Shown here: positions 1 through 12,200 of the stretch, piece after piece | Layout: every line of letters starts with the position of its first letter | Position numbering within the stretch: the stretch's first letter is position 1 | From: Haliotis asinina | Taxonomy: Eukaryota > Mollusca > Gastropoda > Lepetellida > Haliotidae | DNA length: 64,000 nucleotides | Reading direction: 5' to 3' | Assembly: GCF_037392515.1 (NCBI RefSeq) | Contig: NC_090291.1 | Coordinates: 14,200,501 to 14,264,500 of the forward strand | Made by a program: the position numbers and the translations under genes | The notes under the pieces: generated by a model | What the model was told of the DNA's origin: nothing | The model's database searches: none | The model's input: the letters and a program-made list of their open reading frames with translations, nothing else

Positions 1-1968
1 TTCCCATGGTATTCCAACATAATACATGCAGCCAAGAGGGAAAGACGTATTGCAAAGCGGAGTGGAGACAATCAAAATTAGAAGTTCACCGACAGATTTA
101 CAGATCCTGCAGAAACCGAGTTACACAACTCATCAGGAAATCAAAAACCGAGTACTGCTCGAGAACGATCGCTGGATTAGAAAGTAGATCTGGAGCTATG
201 CACAAGTTTCTATCATCTCTTTTCGGTATGAAAAAGGATGTTTGTTTACCCAAATCAGAGAGCCTACCTGATCTTGCAAATAGTTTCAATCGGTATTTTG
301 CCGAAAAAATATCTTACATACAAGATTGTGTTAGAAGTGAGATGAAGGACAATCAACACCTATCTACACGCCATTTTGATGGCCCTGTCATGGACTGTTT
401 TCAGCCATTCACAGAAGTGGAAGTCTTGAAACTGATTAAGGATTGTAAGCCAACGACATGTGTCTTGGATCCTATGCCCACCAAACTGTTGTTGGAATTT
501 CTTGATGTGCTCATTGTTCCAATAACTAAACTGGTAAATTTGAGTTTAACTTCAGGTGCGGTTCCTACATCCCTGAAGGAAGCAGTCATCAGACCATTGA
601 TCAAGAAAGCAGGATCTGATCCCAACGACTTGAAAAATTATCGTCCCGTCTCCAACTTACCCTTTCTATCCAAACTTGTGGAAAGGGCTGTGAAAGTGAC
701 TCAACTCTCATCTTACAGCGCATGGACTTATGGAAAAGTTCCAGTCTGCTTATAGACCACGTCATAGTACGGAAACGGCACTCATTCGTGTTATGAATGA
801 TTTGCTCTGCTCGGTTGACAGTGGAAAAATCGCCCTACTTGTACTACTTGACCTGTCAGCCGCTTTCGACACTCTTGACCACCATACACTTTTGAAACAA
901 CTTGAAATTTCATTTGGAGTTACTGGAGTGGCACTGTCCTGGTTTGTTTCTTACCTCAGTGATCGACAGCAGTCAGTTATCATAAACAATCATTCATCTA
1001 AGAAAACCCCATTATCCTGTGGAGTACCTCAAGGATCCGTTCTAGGACCAGTGTTGTTTACACTTTACACCAGAGATCTTGGAGATGTAATCAGCACACA
1101 TGATGTGAGCCACCACTTCTACGCAGATGACACTCAGCTGTCTGATTCATGCTATCCCAACACTGCAGAACAAATGTGTGAGCGACTGTCAGAGTGTACT
1201 GGTGATGTAAAGACATGGATGACGACAAATTTGCTCAAACTGAATGAGGCGAAGACCGAGGCGTTGCTTGTCGGCACTAAGAAGAATCTTCGTCATGTGA
1301 TGACCAACTCACTCACAGTTTGCAACATTGTCATTCCATTTTCAAAAACGGTTAAAAATCTTGGGCTTCATCTGGACTCTGATCTCTCTATGAAAGCTCA
1401 TATAAACACAGTTTGCAAATCCTGTTACTTCCATTAACGAAACATTAGCAGCATTAGAAGCTCCCTTACTACACCAGCAGCTCAAGCCCTTGTGCGATCG
1501 CTTGTTCTTTCAAAGATTGACTACTGCAATAGCATATTTTATGGACTTTCTGAAAAACTTCTGTCAAAACTACAAAAAGTACAAAACTCTGCAGCACGAC
1601 TTGTCTGCAAAGTTCCCACAAGGATCCATATAACACCTGTCCTGGAAACCCTGCACTGGCTACCAATTAGAGCCAGAGTTGAATTCAAGGTCCTGAGTCT
1701 TGCCTACCAGTGCTACCATCATACAGCTCCAGACTACCTTGTTGAGCTAGTCACCAAGTACAATCCTTCTAGAATGTTAAGATCAACAGACCAACACCTT
1801 CTCATTGTTCCCAGACAGAAATTACAGGCATTTGGATTTCGCTCATTCGGCTATGGTGCTCCACAGTCATGGAATCAACTCCCGATTGAACTCAAAATGT
1901 CTCCCTCCATTGACGCATTCAAAAGTTCACTGAAAACTTATCATTTCAGAAAATATTACAATGTATAG
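1..1968 (+). pseudogene. L2/CR1-group LINE ORF2, 5'-truncated by window edge, inactivated
   Basis: This is the reverse transcriptase part of a non-LTR retrotransposon. Positions 6-755 encode the linker between endonuclease and RT and the first RT motifs. Positions 730-1437 hold the RT core: palm motif A (LDLSAAFDTLDH), motif B (GVPQGSVLGPVLF) and motif C (FYADDTQLSD). Positions 1438-1968 hold the thumb and C-terminal part, ending in FRKYYNV. The endonuclease lies outside the window. Two lesions are visible: a frame change at about 700-730, and a TAA stop at 1435-1437 after which the same frame stays open. The QSAYRPRHSTETAL start of the RT core and the C-terminus are typical of L2/CR1-type elements, as is the hairpin-type 3' end just downstream. 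The finer clade is inferred from memory of family patterns. Confidence 0.85.
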
Positions 1969-2553
<585 letters not shown>

Positions 2554-3154
2554 GGAAGCAAATGTTAAAATCTGCCACATGCCTTTGTTGATTAGTGTTT
2601 CAAGTGTGAAAGTTAATTGATAAAGATCTAAGCGATTGTCATCTGCTCGTTAGGTGCGCTCTCATCCGGATTATACGGATTATCCTCTTCTAACTACTCA
2701 TTGATCCTTCACTGACCTTGTAAACCTTCATCAACTGGCAAAGTGAAATTAGTTTCATGACGCCGACCTTTATTTGTCACTCAAATGTAGAGTTGGATCG
2801 AAAGGTCAGCGTTTTGAGCCTGAACCCACTGTGAGACATTCGACCAAGGTTAGCCACTGCAGGTTAAGCCTTTTTTTAAGGGTCGTAGCGTATGTCTACT
2901 TTGCGACACAATTTGAGATGTTTGAGCATTTGCTGAAATCCTCCAAAACATTTCAAACAATACCACATCAATGTGTCTCACATTGATACAAATGCCACTA
3001 ATGTCACCAATTCATCAATTCCTCAAATCGTTCTAAAATCGATTAATACTATATCAGTGTACATGTATCTCACTTTAACTAATCTCAATAACTGAGCATT
3101 TTATTGACGCAGACTATGACTCATCTGAACTAAATGTTGTCAAAACACTAATCC
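2554..3154. other. Unassigned intergenic sequence
   Basis: No gene, recognisable repeat or plausible exon was found. The small open frames here lack any family pattern. Confidence 0.5.
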
Positions 3155-3400
3155 TATTCAGCAACCCATGCTTGCCATAAAAGGTGACTATGTTTGTCGT
3201 AAGAGGCGGCTAACGGAATCGAGTGGTCAGGCTCATTGACTTGGTTGACACATGTCATCGGTTCCCAATTGCGCAGATCGATGCTCATGTTGTTGATCAA
3301 TAGATTGTCTGGTCCAGACTCGATTATTTACAGACCGCCGCCATATAGCTAGAATATTGCTGAGTGCAGCGTAAAACTAAACTAACTCACTCACTCACTC
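3155..3400 (+). repeat. S family SINE-like element, copy S1
   Basis: The 5' end is slightly truncated. The copy runs from the CAGCAACCCATGCTTGCC block through the ATCGATGCTCATGTTGTTGA core to ATAGCTAGAATATTGCTGAG and a (TCAC)n tail. The S family is defined here by eleven comparable copies in this window. Confidence 0.85.
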
Positions 3401-4388
3401 CACCACAATCTCACTTCCGTGGAAGAAATCGTTATGTTACAAGTTGTGTTATGTAAGATAGATCGTTTTGGTCATCAGTTATTAATTACAACAAGCAAGT
3501 TGATTTGATTTTTTATTTACTCGATGAAAACAAATCTAAATCTTGGAAACGACTTAGGTGTCGAACTACCCGATTTAATACTGCAAGCTTCCACAGCGCT
3601 CACAAACAATCTGTGCACGTTGATACCATCACACGACACATTGGAGCAACGATTCGGCTTGTCTTTGTATATGTCGAGAAATCAGCAAATTGACGCTCTT
3701 CATACACTTGTTATGCACAACTATCTGAAAGTCCTTCCTCATTTAATGTCACCTCGCTGCAGTGCTCTGGAGTTACGTTATCTATCTGTGGTTTCTTTGG
3801 CGGGGCGAGAATGTAGCAGAATACTTGGTGTCAACGTTTAACCGCTCAGTTAAGAATGACTGTGGTGTTCCACTTGTGACAGACACGCAGGTAGTCTTAT
3901 ATAATGGTTAAAAAGATATTAAAAAAACCCAATTTATTCTTTAACTGCAGTTTCACCAGCGGGACAACGCCCAGTCAAACACTACAAAGTGCATATTGAT
4001 TTTCTTGCATTTCTTCCACAAAATAGCGTCGACCTTAATGTGTGATTTTCCGTGAAAGTGATTGCCCTCATTATTTGACCCTGGAAATCGCGACCCTTCA
4101 TTAAGGACAGTCCGCCACATTGTGTCCAAATGCAATTGCGACAAAATTTCGATTCGAGTTTTCGTTTGTTCTGAGTATTTTTCTAAAGTCGGATTGGATT
4201 TTTCATTTGGGGTCTGTACATAAAAGTGCCTTCTATCATCAACAAACAAAGGTAGATCAACATACTGGAGAACATGGGGACTCGCGGTTAATTTGCTACG
4301 TGCATGTCCCAAGCTGGATTTACATCGTCCTTTCAGCTGTATGTTATCATGGAGGAGGCAAGACTTTAATTTTTATGACATATTTATA
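3401..4388. other. Unassigned sequence with one 105-codon open frame
   Basis: An ATG-initiated frame at 3524-3841 (+) could encode 105 residues beginning MKTNLNLGNDLGVELPDL and rich in Leu and Ser. I recognise no domain, signal peptide or membrane segment. It overlaps no recognised repeat, so it may be an exon of an unrelated gene or chance. The rest of the stretch shows nothing identifiable. Confidence 0.3.
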
Positions 4389-4586
4389 GGCGACGGGATC
4401 GGGTGGTCAGGTTCGCTGACTGGGTTGACACATGTCATCGGTTCCCAGCTGCGCTGATCGATGCTCATGTTGTTGATAACTAGACCAAATCACTGGATTG
4501 TCTGGTTCAGACTCGATTATTTCCAGACCGCCGCCATATAGCTGGAATATAGCTGACTGCGGCGTAAACTTAAACTCACTCACTAA
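4389..4586 (+). repeat. S family copy S2, 5'-truncated
   Basis: The copy starts inside the GGCGACGGGATCGGGTGGTC block and continues to the GGAATATAGCTGACTGCGGC tail and CACTCACT. Confidence 0.8.
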
Positions 4587-4635
4587 GTCACGGTGACGGA
4601 AATAATTAAGAGTCTACGGACACTGTATCCCATGG

Positions 4636-4800
4636 TGGAGGGAGTGAGCTGATATTTAACGTCACATCGGCAATATTGCAGTCATATTGTGACGAGAACC
4701 TATAAATTAATATTATACATACTAGTGAATGGTACAAATCCGTCTTCGAGGGACAGTAAAACGACTAGACTATAGATAATTCCAACTAGTACTTAAATGT
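4636..4800 (-). repeat. T repeat (N-LINE 3' UTR), partial
   Basis: Read on the minus strand, the TTACTGTCC motif and the TATGACTGCAATATTGCCGA segment lead into GACGTTAAATAT and a short TCAC tail. The AAGTCCCCATGG part is missing. Confidence 0.65.
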
Positions 4801-5050
4801 AAAACAGATTAACTACAGAGGGCCCCATGTTGGATATCGACCCGGTACTCTTTAACCATCGATCCGCGAAAATATCTGAATTTCGCGGTTGAGTTATTCT
4901 TTTCTTTTTAAATTATATACAATTCAAATAGTGGCGGGTCAAGTTGGGGCTGATGATCGTAGTTCTGAAAAGACGCATATACTTGACGTTCACCACGGTC
5001 GATACATCTTGGAGAAGGGATACCTGTCCTGACGAACTTAAGACACGATA

Positions 5051-5312
5051 GACTCGTGAAGGTCCCGGGGTAGAATAGGTCTTCAGGCAACCCATGCTTG
5101 CCATAAGAAGCGACTATGCTTGTCGTATGAGGCGACTAACGGGATCGGGTGGTCAGGCTTGCTGACACATATCATTGGTTCCTAATTGTGCAGATCGATG
5201 CTCATGTTGTTGATCACAGGACTTTTTGGTCCAGACTCGATTATTTACAGACCGCCGCCATATAACTGGAATATTGCTGAGAGCGCGTAAAACTAAACTC
5301 ACTCGCTCACTT
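5051..5312 (+). repeat. S family copy S3, near full length
   Basis: This copy carries the full 5' start (ACTCGTGAAGGTCCCGGGGT, the family's CCGTGAAGGTCCCGGGG) and ends in ACTCACTCGCTCAC. With S4 it forms a tail-to-tail inverted pair about 15 bp apart, so the two could pair as a cruciform. Confidence 0.85.
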
Positions 5313-5324
5313 TGTGGGTGGATG

Positions 5325-5505
5325 TGTTTAGTTTAGCCAGCAATATTCCAGTTGTATGGTGGTGGTCTGTAAATTGCCTAGTTTAGACAAGACAATCTAG
5401 TGATCAACATTATGAACATCGATCTGAGCAAATGGGATACGATGACGTGTCTACCCACTCAGCCAGCCTGACAACCCGTTCCTGCTAGTCGTCTCTTGTA
5501 GTAAT
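5325..5505 (-). repeat. S family copy S4, 5'-truncated, inverted next to S3
   Basis: The minus-strand copy shows AGCAATATTCCAGTTGTATG, ATGAACATCGATCTGAGCAA and TAGTCGTCTCTTG. It is more diverged than its neighbour S3. Confidence 0.8.
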
Positions 5506-5879
5506 AAGACCGTAATATCAAGAATAACCTACTTCATTTATCAAATCACCTTTCTCTAGTGAATAACAGTTAAGTCTAAACTTGGTGACTTGTCTTTGTT
5601 CTCACGAAATAGATAATATGTCCTCTCAATGGTGCCTGTTACATGCGAAGCCTAGTGGTTAAAGCAAAGCATAAACCCTTCAAAATATATCGGTGATAGT
5701 TCAAGAGACCACTGGGCTTGTTATCCATAGATTCACATCTTACAATTCTATGTTCATCATTGATTTGTTTACTGCAAATGCACGTTTTTGGCTTATAGTG
5801 GAAGTTCTTGTTAGCAGTCCGAATCAATATCACAACTATTTATCACTCTATTGGTCTGTCAGTAAATTATATCAATCAA
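5506..5879. other. Unassigned upstream sequence of lectin gene A
   Basis: No repeat or exon was identified. It lies immediately 5' of the block conserved among the four lectin gene starts. Confidence 0.4.
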
Positions 5880-6191
5880 TTAAATTATCCGTTTCGAGTG
5901 TCACTGGAGTACAAAGCAAATCATTAATATGATTTTCCAGGCTGATGTCATAAAAGCCTGATTCAAAGCCTTTGTCAGGAATAATCCATGCAAGCTGCAT
6001 GTTTTGAGTCTGTCGCAAGGGTTACACGCTAAACATATTTACTCCATTAGATATTGGCCAGTTGCCATTCACAGCCTTTGATCTGTGCATCCACAGTTTT
6101 GTTAACCTGATAAATCAATTTTTTTTCTCTATATCTACATGTAAACCAAACCACTGTGTCACTCCAGCAATCCCTGCGGTGTGGTACCAGA
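5880..6191 (+). promoter_or_regulatory. Conserved 5' flank / promoter region of lectin gene A
   Basis: About 300 bp directly upstream of the signal exon matches the same interval before the B, C and D signal exons. Shared blocks include GAGTGTCACTGGAGTACAAA, TTTACTCCATTAGATATTGG, CTATATCTACATGTAAACC and GTGTCACTCCAGC. Their order and spacing are kept in all four copies. I infer proximal promoter plus 5' UTR. No canonical TATA box at a fixed distance is obvious, and the transcription start is unknown. Confidence 0.55.
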
Positions 6192-6270
6192 ATGAGAAAA
6201 ATCCGTGTATGTCGGGCTATATCTGGCGGTATCATACCTTTGCTTCTCATATGGATGAAGTCGTCCACAG
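6192..6270 (+). CDS. Gene A exon 1: signal peptide
   Basis: The ATG at 6192 opens MRKIRVCRAISGGIIPLLLI, a short basic N-terminus followed by a hydrophobic stretch (GIIPLLLIW), ending in KSST before a GTAAGG donor. The exon has 26 codons plus one base (phase 1). Copies B, C and D have the same 79-nt length, which supports this start and donor. Confidence 0.75.
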
Positions 6271-9200
6271 GTAAGGAGACATACTCCTACCATCATTATT
6301 CAAGGGTCACCGAGGCCTGTCGTATGAAACATATACCAACAGGTATCTCTAAGTCTGACGTCTATGTTACCAGTTTTTGATTTTTCTGCGATCTATATGG
6401 AACTCATAGTTTCTTGTCCACGCCGCGAAAGTTGTAACATTGCTGGCGCTGTGTACGGCAATATGCATTCAGCCATGGTCTGTATAAAGTGGTTTACAGA
6501 TGCAACAGAACTGCATTTAAGATAATAGAGAAAATGTAATGTAAGTCCCCATGGTCCCTAGTGTGGTGATCTTCCTTCAGTTGTTGGCAATCTGTAGCAC
6601 ATTTTATACTGTATTGTCCTGTGTGGTTAAACTGCTTTAGATGTAATTACTAGTCTCAAATAGTCATCTGTGATATACTTTACTGTTCTTCGTCAACAGG
6701 GTGGCGTGTCACCTGCTGGTGAAGGGTGCTGGGTAACGCTAAGTGCTTTCTAACCCCTCGTGTGGATCCGGGGGCATATTTGGTCCACCAACCCGTTTGC
6801 CGTGGGTTGCTCCCCTGTGTCGGTGGAGGAAGGGATCCTGGTAGTTGAGGGCCAGGAACCGTGTTCCTATTGCCCAACACACCACTTTGGCTCTGACTTC
6901 ACCAAGACGGGTGGTTGGATGGGCCCGGTTCAACCATACTGGCTATTTTGCTGCACAAATAAACCCGGCTTACATAACCCCTAAAAAAAAAGACCAAGCG
7001 TCAATTTGATATTGATCCCGTTGAAACTGACCACAAACTGCCCAACTCAATTGATTATTGGCCACGTTTTCTTGTTGTTGAATCTATTGACAAGACCCCT
7101 TTAAAGTTGAATCCTTTTGCTGTAGCTAAAGGTACTGTAAATCGTGAAATTAATGCGTCATGAACTTAATGCGAATGCAAAGGTCTTGTCTAAAATGCGT
7201 CATGAAATTAATGCGAGCTCAGGAAGTGGTGTTGATCAGAAAATGCTACACCCTGATTCTTTGATGTTCATTTTCTTTTCATTTCTAATTACCACACACT
7301 AGTGACCTGAATGGAACTTGTTAAGCATTGAATGGAATGGAGCTGATGATGTTTTGATGACGCTGCCATGTTTGATCATGTGATTGCTTGCCACTACTTG
7401 TCTTATGCCAACAATTATAAATGTAATCCGTCTTGAAAGACTTCTGTTGAACGGATTTGCTCAAATTAAATTGAGGTGACACGTTAACATATAAAAAAAC
7501 CTTGGTAATTGTGCAATGTCATAACGGCTGTGATGACGCCTCTACATGCCAAATGGATAGAGGTCGGGATTGCAAAGGTGAGCAAAGATCGTGAAACGAT
7601 CTTGTGTGACTGGAGAATGTCCGGTCTGGCTGATGTGCTTCAATGACTTTGAACAATTGACAGTGATTATTGTAACCAGTGATAACTTAATTGCGATACC
7701 TGTGATGAGGAAGTGACCTGCATTGACTGGTGTAGTGTGTAGTGTCAACGCTTCTGCTTAGTGACAAAATTTGCCGATGAATAATTTCAATGGGTATTAA
7801 GTAGTGTCAATGTAACGAGTGCTCGATTGTCAATGAATGTTATACAAGATGTCTAAAGTGTTGTTTTATTCTGTATTGATTGTATTGAAGACAATAAGGA
7901 CAAGAAAAGATTTCTGTTTTCTGACGTTTTTTCAAAAGTACACCCCAAGACTGAAATGCGTCATTTTAATAATGCGACACATGTACAGACGCATTTTTCG
8001 CATTAATAAAGTGCTCGCATTAATTTCATGATTTACAGTATACACATCATCGCTGGTTATGTTAAAAACATTAGGCGATTACGTTCCGGTGCCCTTCTGG
8101 TTGAGTGTGCAAAAAGGCAGCAAGCCACCAATCTTATGGGCACTAAATCTTTTGTCGGCATTCCAGTTACGATCTCGGCTCACAAAACACTTAACACGAG
8201 CACAGGAATTGTCAGGGACCGTGGACGTTTGTTTGCTGACATGTCAGAACTTGACATAGCCTCAGAGATGAAGGAGCAAGGTGTCCTTTTTGTCAAACGT
8301 TTTACAACCCGTAGAAATGATGCTACTGTCAACACAAACACATATTTGTTTTCTTTCTCTTCTCCAAATGTTCCAATATCACTGAAAGCAGGATACTGTA
8401 ACATCAACGTTGAAATGTGCATTCCAAACCCTCTTCGATGTTTCAAATGCCAAAAGTTCGTCCGTGGGGTAAATAACTGCACATTGTCTGTTGTTTGTGC
8501 TCACTCTGGTGAAAAGACACATACAACAGAAGATTGTGACAGTAACGTTAAGACATGTACAAACTGCACTGGTGCCCATTCATCCTTTTCTAAAGAATGT
8601 CCTGTCTGGAAGTATCACATGGAGATCAACAAACTAAAATTCACCCGAAACATTAGTTTTGCAGATGCCAAAAACCTGGTCCAAAGTTCTGAACCTAGTG
8701 AAAGCTATGCTTCTATAACTAAAACACCGTCGGAAGCAAGTATAACAGAATCAACCGCAAGCTGTCAAACTGACTTGACGTGGATTACATCAGAAGCTCC
8801 TCTGATTTCTTCACCTACAATATCTACTCAAACGCCAGAGTCACATTCGTTTCAAATCCAATCTGTAGCATCCTCTGATCATGAGTCATCTTCTCAATCA
8901 ACTCCAAAATCTTCGGAAACCGTTAAAACTAAACCTAAAAGGCCAGATCCTTTGAAAAAACTAAGTGGCAGAGCCCCGAAAGGGTCACAAAACAAAATTC
9001 AGTTCTTTAATAAATATGGGTCACTTGAAGACATGGACGTTTCTGAAAACGTCCATTCTAGGGCACATAGCTTGTCGCCCTCCAAAAGAGTGCGGGGTAG
9101 ATCCCCAATAAATCCCCCCAAAAGATAGTTTATTCCAATAATATTGTACAGTGGAACTGCAGAGGACTGAGGACTAATTTACATGAACTACAGCTATTAG

Positions 9201-12200
9201 TCCAATATTTTACACCTTCAGCGATATGTCTCCAAGAGACATATTTAAAACAAACAGATACATTTGACTTTCGTCATTTTAATGCATATCATTGTTTTTC
9301 CCCTCCGGGTGATAGGGCCACTGGAGGATCATCCATTCTAGTCAGACAAAACGTTATTCAAAGCCCTGTTTCACTTAATACTAATATGCAGGCTGTTGCT
9401 GTGAGAATTACTTTACATGTAGCGTTTCCACTATGCTCTCTTTATATTTCGCCGTCTTCGACGTTTGCTACAAACGATCTTCAAGCTCTATATGACCAAC
9501 TCCCGAAGCCCTGTATTATAATGGGAGATTTAAATGGGCACAACCCACTCTGGGGTAGTGTAACTACAAACACTAAAGGTAAATTGTTGGAGGACTTTTG
9601 TTCTGACAACGATTTATGTATTTATAATGATGGCTCCAATACATATTTACACCCTGGTACAGGGACCTATTCTGCTCTCGACTTGTCACTCACAAATTCA
9701 GAACTACTTAATGAATTCGAATGGTCAGTCCACGATGACCTCTGTGGAAGTGACCATTTTCCTACTATATTAAAAGGTGTAACTCCATCTGATGTTCCTC
9801 CATCATCAAGACGACATTTTAGAAAGGCTAACTGGGCTTTATAGGAAACAATGTGTGCAGAAAAGCTTAAACCTGAACGTTTTATTGACGTTCCTGATGC
9901 TATTAAATGTTTTTCTGATGAATTGAACTCCATAGCTGATGAGTGTATACCAAAGTCCTCTGCAGTTCCACACATAAGAAAACCATGGTTCAACGATGAC
10001 TGCAAGCAAGCAAGCAAGCTAGGAAGGCAAGGAACAAAGCAGAACATTATTTCCGTCGCCATCCTATGGTGCATAATTTGAATAAATTTAAAATTTTAAA
10101 TGCTAAAGCACGGCGTACTTTTAAACAGAACAAACGCCAGTCTTGGCAAAATTATGTATCTAAAATAAATTCTCGGACACCTATGTCCAAGGTATGGAAT
10201 ATGGTCCAGAAAATTAAAGGTAAAGGTACTAAATCTACTGTCCATCATATTAAACATGGAGATTAAGTACTTAGCGATAAATCAGATATCGGTGAAACCC
10301 TTGCTAAACATTCTTCCTCTTCTAATTATTTACCTAAATTCCAGCAGTATCAAAAACAACAAGAAAAGAAAACTATTAATTTCAACTCAGATAATGGAGA
10401 AGATTATAATGAAACTTTTTTCTATTCATGAACTCCATACTGCTCTTGATCAAGCTCATGATACTGCTACAGGAGCTGATAATATACATTATCAACTCCT
10501 GAAGCATTTACCAGAATCCTGCCTAGAAACTCTTCTAAATAAGTAACTTTCCTCCATCATGGCGTGACGCCATAGCAGTACCAATACCTAAACCTGGACG
10601 TGATCATACCGATCCATCCAGTTATCGGCCGATTTCGTTAACTAGCTGTGTTTGCAAGACCATGGAACGCATGATAAATAATCGGCTTGTTTGGTACTTG
10701 GAAACAAATAACCTTATAACTGATATACAGTGTTGTTTCCGAAAAAACAGAAGTATTGTCGATCACTTAGTGCGTTTAGAATCATTTGTTAAAAATGCAC
10801 TGATTAATAAACAACATGCTGTGTCTATCTTTTTTGATCTTGAAAAAGCATATGGCACAAGCTGCAAAATGTGGTATTTTAAAATACTTACATGACTTCG
10901 GCTTGCGAGGTCGTTTGCCTCAATTTATTGCCAACTTTGTAAATAACAGACAGTTTCAAGTTCGAGTGGGTTCTACCCTGTCTGATCATTACAATCAGGA
11001 TCAGGGTGTTCCACAAGGCAGTGTTTTGTCTGTCACACTTCTTAGCATAAAGATAAATAGTTTATCAAAAGTTTTAAACGATTCAATTGATGGTTCGTTA
11101 TTTGTGGATGATTTTAATATTTCTTGTCGTGATAAAAATATGCATACTATTGAACGGCAACTGCAGCTTTGTTTAAACAAAATAAATAAATGGTGTCTTG
11201 AAAACGGCTTTAAATTTTCTAAATCCAAAACTAATTGTATACATTTTTGCAGAAAATATAAACCACATAAGGACCCTGAACTATCTCTAGATGGTACTCC
11301 CATCAAAGTTGTAAAGGAGGCCAAGTTCTTGGGCCTAATCTTTGACTCCCATTTAACATTTCTGCCTCATATCAAGTCCCTTAAAACTAAATGCCTGAAG
11401 GCTCTTGACTTGTTGAAAGTTGTTTCCAACTCAAAGTGGGGAGGGGATCAAGCAACCCTCTTACACCTGTATCGATCACTCGTACGTTCGAAACTCGATT
11501 ATGGCTCCATCGTATATGGTGGAGCCTGCAACAGCAACCTTAAACTTCTTGATTCTGTCCACCATCAAGGCTTAAGACTTTGTCTTGGGTCTTTCAGAAC
11601 TTCACCTATTGATAGTCTCTACGTTGAGGCCGATGAACCATCTCTTACTCAACGTCGTATAAAATTGTCTTTACAATACATTACTAAATTATATTCTAAT
11701 GAATCTAACCCTGCCTATAACTGTGTGTTCAATCCCCTTTATGAGGATTTGTATAACAAAAAGTCTTCTCTTGTTCCACCTCTTGGGCACAGAATTAAAC
11801 CATTTATTTCTTCTGCCGGTATTGAGCTGGAAAGTATATCGCCTTCCCGTCTTCTTTCTTCTCCTCCTTGGCAATTGCTTAGGCCACAAGTTGACCTAAC
11901 ATTAACATCATTTAAAAATCAGAAACAAATGACTTACAATATAAACAAGAATATTATCAATTAAAACATAAATATAGCAATTACAAACCCTTATTTACAG
12001 ATGGGTCCAAGGACGGTGGCGCTGTGGCTTGTGCCACTCGCACTGGATCCAGAACAATATCTTCTAGATTACCAGATAATAGTTCTATTTTTACAGCAGA
12101 AGCTAACGCCATATTAACAGCTTTCAAATATATTCAAAGACACCTTAAACATAAACAATATATAATCTATCCCGATTCTCTTTCTTGCCTTCAGGCTATT

